16,921 bases of DNA from Mariprofundaceae bacterium (lineage in GTDB: Bacteria > Pseudomonadota > Zetaproteobacteria > Mariprofundales > Mariprofundaceae), in assembly GCA_030950825.1 (NCBI GenBank), contig JAUZQT010000027.1, positions 1 to 16,921 on the forward strand. The letters run 5' to 3'. A program made the translations under genes and the position numbers. The notes under the pieces are model-generated. The model did not search any database and was not told where the DNA came from. It saw only the letters and a program-made list of their open reading frames with translations. This document shows, one piece after another, positions 7,107 through 12,960 of this stretch (position 1 is the first letter of the stretch; every line of letters begins with the position of its first letter).

Positions 7107-7443
7107 TCAATTCTTCCCTGTCTACCTTACGCATATTCTTCACTACCAAGGAATATGAGGTATCAACCCATTGGTAAATCAAATCCTTTGGCAGTGAATC
7201 ATTTAACATAATGGTATTCCAATGCTCTTTATTCATATGATAGGCAGGCGTAACTGCGTCATACATTGAGCGCCATATCATCGCCTCATCAGGATCACAC
7301 TTTACATTCAATCCCTTTACTCCAATCAAGGCAAACATCTTGCCCTTCACTTTATAAACGGCAACATCTATACCAAAGGGAAAACTTTTGCATGATGCCT
7401 TTTTGGCCAGAATATGGGTTTCCAAATCAGTTGGAATATCCAT
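7096..7443 (-). CDS. MmcQ/YjbR-family protein
   Basis: 115 residues from the ATG at 7443 (a GTG at 7446 is also possible; GGGGG lies 8 bases before the ATG). The features fit the YjbR/DUF419 fold, related to the CyaY-like double-wing fold: KSFPFGIDVAVYKVKGKMFAL near the start, the CDPDEA segment, a YHMNKEHWNTI motif, and DLIYQWVDTSYSLVV before the end. Its biochemical role is not established; members have been linked to DNA binding and mitomycin resistance clusters. It overlaps the upstream DUF1499 gene by 17 bases and the downstream protease gene by 11 bases. Confidence 0.88.
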   Translation of the reverse strand: MDIPTDLETHILAKKASCKSFPFGIDVAVYKVKGKMFALIGVKGLNVKCDPDEAMIWRSMYDAVTPAYHMNKEHWNTIMLNDSLPKDLIYQWVDTSYSLVVKNMRKVDREELNEF

Positions 7444-7906
7444 CACTTACACCCCCTTTTTTTATCAATTCTTGTTTCATCACTAAGATACGCTTTCGGT
7501 TCACTCCAAAATCAGCGTGTCCAATCCGTGATGCCGAGCGCATATGAATGAGCTGCTTTGTACGATCAAAATGAAATTCTACATCATCCACAAAATGAAA
7601 AATAGCTGTGGTAAATTCGGCATGCATATAATCGTCTGCCTCGGTTTGAATCACTCCACCTTGTGCAATCACCACGTTTTTTAATTGCCACCAAGTTTGC
7701 TGATTACCTTTTATAGGCTGAATGATATGCTCAAGATCTTCCACAGCTTCGCTGCACACACAGTTGGGCGAATTAGGGCATGGTCTCAGCGCACCATTGA
7801 ATAAGCCCAAGTCCTTGGGCTGATTTTGCGCTATCACAGCCATCACAATCAACGCAAATATAATCACAACAAGCAAAGAAAACACAATGATCACCAAGCT
7901 TTTCAT
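7427..7906 (-). CDS. DUF1499-family membrane-anchored protein
   Basis: 159 residues from the ATG at 7906 (AAGGTG 5-6 bases upstream). A second ATG at 7924 would add six residues, but its AAGGA touches the start codon, so it is less likely. An N-terminal hydrophobic helix (about 4-27) acts as a signal anchor or signal peptide. The rest is the DUF1499 domain, with LRPCPNSPNCVCSE (about 41-54), DDYMHAEFTTAIFHFVDDVE and MRSASRIGHADFGVNRKRI as its conserved blocks. The function of the family is unknown; the cysteine cluster CPNSPNCVC could form disulphides outside the membrane or bind metal. First gene of a three-gene overlapping set. Its upstream side is taken up by mobile-element-like DNA. Confidence 0.88.
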   Translation of the reverse strand: MKSLVIIVFSLLVVIIFALIVMAVIAQNQPKDLGLFNGALRPCPNSPNCVCSEAVEDLEHIIQPIKGNQQTWWQLKNVVIAQGGVIQTEADDYMHAEFTTAIFHFVDDVEFHFDRTKQLIHMRSASRIGHADFGVNRKRILVMKQELIKKGGVSDGYSN

Positions 7907-7935
7907 AGGGACACCTTGACTCATTCCTTAAATTT

Positions 7936-8099
7936 AGCCCGTATTATTCACAAATCGACGTGGTGATTGCGTAGAGCCTTTGTTTGCAACGGACTTCAAG
8001 GCGGGCGTTTCGTCGCGATGTTTACGGACGACTTGCGATGGGTTCGTTGTGGGCGAAGGAGCAAGCAAGGGCACGACAATATTTGTGACTAATACGGCT
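7936..8099 (+). repeat. Dispersed inverted-repeat element, copy C (164 bp)
   Basis: The left end AGCCCGTATTATTCACAAAT (7936-7955) and right end ATTTGTGACTAATACGGCT (8081-8099) are inverted repeats with one gap and one mismatch. The core GCAAGCAAGGGCACGACA (8061-8078) is identical to that of copies A and B. It is the longest copy; the extra central part (about 7972-8058) is more GC-rich. No coding capacity for a transposase. Confidence 0.85.
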
Positions 8100-8109
8100 T
8101 CGTATAAAA

Positions 8110-8277
8110 GTCGATTGGTAACTACTCAGCATCCCTTGAAAATATCCCGTAGCTGCTCAGATTGCTTCTGATTTTTCTGATGGCAAGGCGAAAAAATGAA
8201 GTTTACTACTGTAAATGAGCATTTTTCAACGCAGCTATCGGGAAAATCAGGAGTGAGCTGAGTAGTTACGTCGATTG
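8110..8277 (+). mobile_element. 152-bp MITE with 13-bp terminal repeats and 8-bp target duplication
   Basis: GTCGATTG occurs at 8110-8117 and again at 8270-8277. Between them, the element 8118-8269 starts GTAACTACTCAGC and ends with its exact reverse complement. The sub-terminal parts (for example CCCGTAGCTGC and, inverted, CCCGATAGCTGC) also pair imperfectly. No ORF. The GTAA tip and 8-bp duplication are what IS66-family elements produce, so an IS66-type transposase is the likely mobiliser (inference). It sits 34 bp before the rluE ATG. Confidence 0.9.
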
Positions 8278-8311
8278 TAGCAATGAATACAGACAAGTAC
8301 ACTTGCCGCAG

Positions 8312-8950
8312 ATGACAACCCTACGATTCAACAAACCTTTTGAGGTGCTCACTCAGTTTACCGACCATGAAAAACGTCAAACACTGGCAGATTTTATTCA
8401 TATTCCCAATATTTACCCTGCTGGTCGTCTTGATCGTGATAGTGAGGGCTTGTTGCTGCTCACCGATGATGGTGCCTTACAAAATCGTATTTCGCACCCT
8501 GACCATAAGCTTAATAAAACCTATTGGGTGCAAGTCGATGGCGATATCACAGCTGGTGCCATCCAACAACTATGTGCAGGTGTTGAACTCAAGGATGGTA
8601 AGACCAAGCCCGCCAAAGCTAAAATCATTCCAGAGCCTGACATGCTATGGCAACGCAGCCCACCTATTCGCAGCCGTGCAGCAATCCCAACCTCTTGGAT
8701 ACAATTGGAGATTTCTGAAGGTCGCAATCGACAAATACGACGTATGACTGCGGCTACTGGCTTTCCTACGCTTCGTTTGATTCGTTATGCTATTGGCCCA
8801 ATTACCTTGGATGGCTTAAAACCCAGTGAATATGATACCGTGGATGAGGCAAAGCTATGGGCTTTGTTTGCCGCACAAAAGAGCAAGAACAGGTCTGAAG
8901 GAAATAAAAAATCACATCTTTCAAAGCCGCGCTGTAAATATAAAAAATAG
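8312..8950 (+). CDS. rluE: 23S rRNA pseudouridine synthase, RluE-like
   Basis: 212 residues from the ATG at 8312 (a TTG at 8303 adds three; neither has a good ribosome site). The protein lines up with RluE: LRFNKPFEVLTQFTD at the start, the catalytic motif AGRLDRDSEGLLLLTDDG with the active aspartate at 41, IPTSWIQLEISEGRNRQIRR, and FPTLRLIRYAIGP. RluE makes pseudouridine at position 2457 of E. coli 23S rRNA; members of this group lack the S4 domain, as here. Homologues carry a longer, poorly conserved N-terminus, so the short start is acceptable. After the catalytic core there is a basic tail (KSKNRSEGNKKSHLSKPRCKYKK region), perhaps for RNA contact. A MITE ends 34 bp upstream, which probably altered its transcription. 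It converges with fmt. Confidence 0.92.
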   Translation: MTTLRFNKPFEVLTQFTDHEKRQTLADFIHIPNIYPAGRLDRDSEGLLLLTDDGALQNRISHPDHKLNKTYWVQVDGDITAGAIQQLCAGVELKDGKTKPAKAKIIPEPDMLWQRSPPIRSRAAIPTSWIQLEISEGRNRQIRRMTAATGFPTLRLIRYAIGPITLDGLKPSEYDTVDEAKLWALFAAQKSKNRSEGNKKSHLSKPRCKYKK

Positions 8951-8995
8951 CATTACGCTGATATATATCACCCATTTTTTATTTTCCAGATGGTT

Positions 8996-9163
8996 CTAGG
9001 AGGCTATCCGAGAATAGAAAGACCTACTGCGAAATACCCATTTCGGTCATGATTTCCGTCTGTTTTCGTTAAATAGACCCTGCTATTCGCCTCAAGCAGC
9101 CGAAAATCATGACTCAAAATGGGACTTGCTCGCTACGGTCTCTATTCTCGGATAGCCTCCTAG
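8996..9163. mobile_element. 168-bp palindromic MITE-like element with 22-bp perfect terminal repeats
   Basis: 8996-9017 (CTAGGAGGCTATCCGAGAAT and AG) is the exact reverse complement of 9142-9163. Further inside, CATTTCGGTCATGATTTCCG on the left pairs imperfectly with CGAAAATCATGACTCAAAATG-like sequence on the right, so the whole element can fold into one long hairpin. No ORF. If CTAG is the target duplication the element proper is 9000-9159. The flanks show no other duplication. Sited between the convergent rluE and fmt genes, it could serve as a terminator for both. Confidence 0.85.
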
Positions 9164-9184
9164 GGCAACATTTGAATCGCTGAC

Positions 9185-10120
9185 TTAACCCAGCACCATA
9201 CCCGCTCTTAAATTGGATCCACGTAAAAAATCAATAGCTGGCATAGCTTTTTTTCCTTCAGCTTGCAATTCAGTGATTCTATAGGCAAGGCCATCACCAC
9301 ACAATATATCCAAACCATCATGCACAGCAACAATCTCACCAGCCAATCCTCCCTTAACAGCGGATAACACCGTACCAGCAATCACTTTCAACCACTTTCC
9401 ATCCACAAGGGTACGGGCCCCTGGCTTAGGAGAAAAGCAGCGAACCACACGATCAAGCGCCGCAGCATCTATATGCCAATCAAGGATACGCGTATCATTT
9501 TGAAGCTTTTTCGCATAAGTCATACCCTGTTCATTTTGCGCTACACAAGCCAAACCCAAGGCAATCTTCGGCAATGTATCAACAAGTAATACTGCACCCA
9601 TTGGAGCCAGCGAAATCCACAAATCCGAACCCGTCGTTGTATTTGTAATTGGAAGACATTGACGGGCATAAACACCACCCGTATCCAGCCCTTCTTCCAT
9701 ATGCATAATGCATACCCCCGTCTCAGCATCGCCAGCTAATAACGCCCGCTCAATCGGCGCGGCTCCCCGCCAACGCGGCAACAAAGACGCATGCACATTG
9801 ACTGGCGCAATCGAGACCGCATCCAACCACGATTTGGGTAAAATCATACCAAATGCCACAACCACCAAAAAATCAGCGTGTTTTTCTTTTAACCATGTAA
9901 GCGCTGCATCATTAGCACGCAATGACTCTGGGTTGATGACATCAATACCAGCCGCCAATGCTGCTTTTTTCACAGGGCTAGGCGTTAATCTCATACCGCG
10001 TCCAGATTTTCTGTCTGGCTGCGAAACCACACCCACCACATCCATATCGGAGCAATCCAGCAGCGCCTGTAAACAAGGCACCGAAAACCCTGGTGTGGCA
10101 GCAAAAACTATCCGCATCAT
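9185..10120 (-). CDS. fmt: Methionyl-tRNA formyltransferase
   Basis: Adds the formyl group from 10-formyltetrahydrofolate to initiator Met-tRNA in the cytosol. 311 residues, the usual size. N-terminal formyltransferase domain with VVSQPDRKSGRG (31-42), the catalytic triad N108, H110 (VNVHASLLPRWRGAAP) and D146 (EEGLDTGG), then the C-terminal tRNA-binding OB-like domain from about 205, with the QNEQGMTYAKKL linker and FSPKPGARTL. The start is ATG 10120 or the adjacent ATG 10117; GTGAG just upstream fits the second slightly better. Only 4 bases separate it from the def stop. The def-fmt pairing is the classic formylation and deformylation unit. Confidence 0.97.
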   Translation of the reverse strand: MMRIVFAATPGFSVPCLQALLDCSDMDVVGVVSQPDRKSGRGMRLTPSPVKKAALAAGIDVINPESLRANDAALTWLKEKHADFLVVVAFGMILPKSWLDAVSIAPVNVHASLLPRWRGAAPIERALLAGDAETGVCIMHMEEGLDTGGVYARQCLPITNTTTGSDLWISLAPMGAVLLVDTLPKIALGLACVAQNEQGMTYAKKLQNDTRILDWHIDAAALDRVVRCFSPKPGARTLVDGKWLKVIAGTVLSAVKGGLAGEIVAVHDGLDILCGDGLAYRITELQAEGKKAMPAIDFLRGSNLRAGMVLG

Positions 10121-10124
10121 TGAC

Positions 10125-10673
10125 TCACTTTTTATAAAATTTCACCAATTTTTTTCGAATCATCTTACGTTTTAAAGGTGATAAATAATCCACAAATAAT
10201 TTGCCATCCAAATGATCGAATTCATGCTGTAGAGCAACGGCTAGAAAATCCTCAAAATCCTTCTCATGCTGCACGCCTTGCAAGTCATACCAACGCAAAC
10301 GCACTGCTGCAGGTCTTTCAATATCTTCATAAATTTCTGGCACCGACAAACAGCCCTCTTCAAAGGTTTGCAACGCATCACTGTGCCACAAAAACTCAGG
10401 ATTGATCCATACTTTCAAGTTACGTTCAGGCGCAACTTTTTTATCTTCATCGATTTCATCATAACGGCCACTGCGCCAATCTGTATCCGTTATTGCAACA
10501 CGCAAAGAAACACCAATTTGAGGTGCCGCCAAACCCACACCTGGTGCGTTGTACATGGTATCTGCCATATCTTGAACCAATGCTTTTATTTCATCCGATG
10601 CAGGGTCAGCAACAGGCATTGCCACTTGTGCCAAAAGATCATCTGGATAAATCAATATTTCACGAATGGCCAT
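10125..10673 (-). CDS. def: Peptide deformylase
   Basis: Removes the formyl group from the N-terminal methionine of new proteins. 182 residues with all three family motifs: GVGLAAPQIG (45-54), EEGCLSVPE (105-113, metal cysteine C108) and QHEFDHLDG (149-157, metal ligands H150 and H154, catalytic E151). A stretch of about 20 acidic and basic residues (about 65-85, WRSGRYDEIDEDKK) is longer than in E. coli Def. The start ATG overlaps the lysC stop as TAATG (one shared base at 10673), implying coupled translation. Followed directly by fmt. Confidence 0.97.
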   Translation of the reverse strand: MAIREILIYPDDLLAQVAMPVADPASDEIKALVQDMADTMYNAPGVGLAAPQIGVSLRVAITDTDWRSGRYDEIDEDKKVAPERNLKVWINPEFLWHSDALQTFEEGCLSVPEIYEDIERPAAVRLRWYDLQGVQHEKDFEDFLAVALQHEFDHLDGKLFVDYLSPLKRKMIRKKLVKFYKK

Positions 10674-11155
10674 TATATCGTTGTATCCAAATCAAATGCC
10701 CTATGCAGTGACCGCACAGCCAGTTCGACATATTTTTCATCCAATACCACCGTCACTTTTATTTCACTGGTGGTGATCATTTGGATGTTAATATTTTCAT
10801 GCGACAATACATCAAACATCTTAAGTGCTACACCCGTATGCGAGCGCATACCCACACCAATAATCGAAACCTTGGCAACAGTATCGTCACCCTTCACTTT
10901 TTCAGCATTCATCGCAACACACAAATCCTGCAATAAATGCATCGTTGCCGTATAATCGTGACGTGGGACGGTAAAAGTTATATCGGTATACCCGTGTTCA
11001 CTCACATTTTGAACAATCACATCCACATTAATATCGGCATCCGCGACAGGGCCAAAAATCCGCGCGGCAATACCCGGTTGATCGGGAATACCTTTGATAG
11101 TCACCTTGGCTTCATCACGATTATAAGCGACGCCCGTAATTTCCGCTCTTTCCAT
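10673..11155 (-). CDS. Probable internal-start beta subunit of aspartate kinase
   Basis: Within lysC, GGTGAGGA precedes an in-frame ATG (codon 246) by 7 bases. Translation from it would give 160 residues, MERAEITGVAYNRDEAKV onward, covering just the two ACT domains. The alpha2-beta2 aspartokinases of Bacillus and Corynebacterium make their beta subunit from such an internal start at the matching position. Ribosome site and position are seen in the sequence; use in vivo is inferred. Confidence 0.5.
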   Translation of the reverse strand: MERAEITGVAYNRDEAKVTIKGIPDQPGIAARIFGPVADADINVDVIVQNVSEHGYTDITFTVPRHDYTATMHLLQDLCVAMNAEKVKGDDTVAKVSIIGVGMRSHTGVALKMFDVLSHENINIQMITTSEIKVTVVLDEKYVELAVRSLHRAFDLDTTI

Positions 11156-11890
11156 ATCCGTATCCTCACCACCAACAATGGTACCACTTATATCTTCAAA
11201 ACTAGAACGCAAATGAATTGGCATATCAAAACGCATCGCCAACCCAACACTGCGTGTTTGCAATACTTTTGCCCCCAAGGATGCAAATTCCAACATTTCT
11301 TCATAACTAATATATTGCAGCTTGGATGCCTGCGGCACAATGCGCGGATCCGTGGTATAAATACCATCCACATCCGTATAAATATCACAAATATCCGCTT
11401 GTACAGCAATCGCCAAAGCAACGTCTGAAGTATCTGAACCACCACGCCCAAGTGTGGTGATATTACCCGCCTCATCGATGCCCTGAAAACCTGTCACCAC
11501 GGCAACTTCGCCAACCTGCATATGGTGAATAAGATGGTCACTTTGCACATCTTTAATGCGTGCGCGGGCATGACTGCTATCGGTACGAAAGCCCGCCTGT
11601 GCACCATTATATGAATATGCGGTAATGCCCAAATGATTCAGTGCCATGGATAACAAAGCTGCGCTGACCTGCTCACCTGTCGAAAGCAGGGCATCCATTT
11701 CACGAGCCGATGGCACGGCGTGCATTTCTTGTGCCATGGACATCAAGCGATTGGTGTCACCACTCATGGCAGAAACCACTACGGCAACCTCATTGCCTCG
11801 CGCTATATCGGCTTGAATCAGCTTGGCTGTGGCACGAATACGTTCCAAAGATCCCACCGATGTTCCACCATATTTATGCACAACACGCAT
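10673..11890 (-). CDS. lysC: Aspartate kinase (aspartokinase), monofunctional
   Basis: Phosphorylates aspartate, the first step toward lysine, threonine, methionine and diaminopimelate. 405 residues, the length of the alpha-type aspartokinases that use alpha and beta subunits. The kinase domain spans about 1-235 with KYGGTSVG (6-13), TTLGRGGSDTSDVALA (145-160) and YTDVDGIYTTDPRIV (171-185). Two ACT domains follow (about 262-325 and 340-400), which in the family bind lysine and/or threonine for feedback inhibition. The start overlaps the exbD stop as TAATG. An internal ATG at 11155 with a good ribosome site probably starts a separate beta subunit. The gene sits in an unusual place, between exbD and def. 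Confidence 0.96.
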   Translation of the reverse strand: MRVVHKYGGTSVGSLERIRATAKLIQADIARGNEVAVVVSAMSGDTNRLMSMAQEMHAVPSAREMDALLSTGEQVSAALLSMALNHLGITAYSYNGAQAGFRTDSSHARARIKDVQSDHLIHHMQVGEVAVVTGFQGIDEAGNITTLGRGGSDTSDVALAIAVQADICDIYTDVDGIYTTDPRIVPQASKLQYISYEEMLEFASLGAKVLQTRSVGLAMRFDMPIHLRSSFEDISGTIVGGEDTDMERAEITGVAYNRDEAKVTIKGIPDQPGIAARIFGPVADADINVDVIVQNVSEHGYTDITFTVPRHDYTATMHLLQDLCVAMNAEKVKGDDTVAKVSIIGVGMRSHTGVALKMFDVLSHENINIQMITTSEIKVTVVLDEKYVELAVRSLHRAFDLDTTI

Positions 11891-12300
11891 TATTGCCCAC
11901 CCACAGGAACCGTTGCAATGGCCAGTTTCCCCATGCCCAATTCGCGTATTGTATCCATCACATAAACCACACGTTTATGGCGTGTATTGGCATCAGCCCG
12001 AAGCACCACACGCATATTCGGGTCTCCCTTACTGATATTCAATACACGGCGACGCAGGGCACCATCTTCCACAGCTTCTTCTTGCACATACAGTTGCCCC
12101 GACTCATCAATACTAATCAACACTTCTTCCATCTGCTTATCTTGCGTAGATGATTTACTGGCTGGCAATTCTAATTTCAAGCTATCTGATACTGTGAAAC
12201 TTGTTGAAACCATAAAAAAGATCAGCATCAAAAAGACCACATCAACCAATGGCGTCATCTCCACCATAAAATCAGCGCGTTTGCGCTCCCTTAATTTCAT
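11890..12300 (-). CDS. exbD: ExbD/TolR-family biopolymer transport protein
   Basis: 136 residues. Short cytoplasmic N-terminus, one transmembrane helix at about 16-35 that carries the essential aspartate (D20, in MTPLVDVVFLMLIFFM), and a periplasmic domain rich in charged residues (VVLRADANTRHKRVVYVMD is the conserved core). With ExbB it forms a proton-driven motor that energises TonB or a TonB-like partner. The start overlaps the exbB stop by ATGA (12297-12300) and the stop overlaps the lysC start. No tonB gene follows. A comEC-exbB-exbD order is seen in several proteobacteria near msbA and lpxK, which are absent here. Confidence 0.94.
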   Translation of the reverse strand: MKLRERKRADFMVEMTPLVDVVFLMLIFFMVSTSFTVSDSLKLELPASKSSTQDKQMEEVLISIDESGQLYVQEEAVEDGALRRRVLNISKGDPNMRVVLRADANTRHKRVVYVMDTIRELGMGKLAIATVPVGGQ

Positions 12301-12905
12301 TCACGCTCACCCTTCAATAAATCCACAAAGCGCAAGGCATTCTCTTCGATTTCAATCACAAAATGATTCACTTTGGATTCAAACATGCGATATGCCACCA
12401 GCGATGGAATAGCCACTGTCAACCCAGCTGCCGTAGTATTCAATGCCTTGGAAATACCACCCGCCAAAACATCCGCTTTACCAACACCCTCAAGTGCAAT
12501 AACCTGAAACACTTCAATCATGCCCACCACCGTTCCTAATAAACCGAGCAACGGCGAAATAGCTGCAATCACACCCAAAGCGCCAATATAACGATCCAAA
12601 TGTGCAACCTCTTGCCGGCCTATTTCTTCTAAAATTTCTTTCATCACCGAACGTTTTACACCACGATTTTTCAATGCAGTCCATAAAATACGATGCATCG
12701 CTGTATTGTTTCGTTCACAAGCCCCAATTGCGGCCTCAACTTCCCCCGCCCGAATATGGGCTTCGATTTCAGCTACATCTTTACTTGGCAAAACCACCGA
12801 ACGGCGCAAGCTCCAAGACCTCTCAAAAATCAAGGCTACTGTAATAATAGAAAGAGCGAGAAGCACATAAATAATAACGCCCCCTTGGCTAATAAATTCG
12901 TACAC
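12297..12905 (-). CDS. exbB: ExbB/TolQ/MotA-family proton channel protein
   Basis: 202 residues with a GTG start at 12905 preceded by GGAGG 6 bases upstream. One N-terminal transmembrane helix (about 8-28), a cytoplasmic helical region, then two helices at about 107-135 (IGALGVIAAISPLLGLLGTV) and 150-175 (LNTTAAGLTVAIPSLVAY); the TTAAG threonines line the proton path in the family. It works with ExbD, encoded next with a 4-base overlap. A 55-bp gap separates it from comEC upstream, the only sizeable gap in the series from ribD to fmt, so an extra promoter could lie there or at the end of comEC. Confidence 0.94.
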   Translation of the reverse strand: MYEFISQGGVIIYVLLALSIITVALIFERSWSLRRSVVLPSKDVAEIEAHIRAGEVEAAIGACERNNTAMHRILWTALKNRGVKRSVMKEILEEIGRQEVAHLDRYIGALGVIAAISPLLGLLGTVVGMIEVFQVIALEGVGKADVLAGGISKALNTTAAGLTVAIPSLVAYRMFESKVNHFVIEIEENALRFVDLLKGERE

Positions 12906-12960
12906 GTCTTGCCTCCTGACTTTGAAACCATTTTAAGGTTACACATCTATTTCGTGCGGA

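Larger units (their letters stand above)
7907..8311. other. Intergenic region made of two stacked miniature elements
   Basis: Between the divergent DUF1499 and rluE genes, about 330 of 405 bases belong to the element at 7936-8099 and to the one at 8110-8277. Only about 30 bases at the left, 10 in the middle and 34 at the right are unique. Promoters for both genes must lie in, or have been displaced by, these elements. Confidence 0.8.

Noticed and set aside
10266..11428. Long plus-strand open frames opposite def, lysC, comEC and other genes
   Set aside because: They lie antisense to genes with clear family motifs, lack ribosome sites and have no recognisable domains; treated as shadows.
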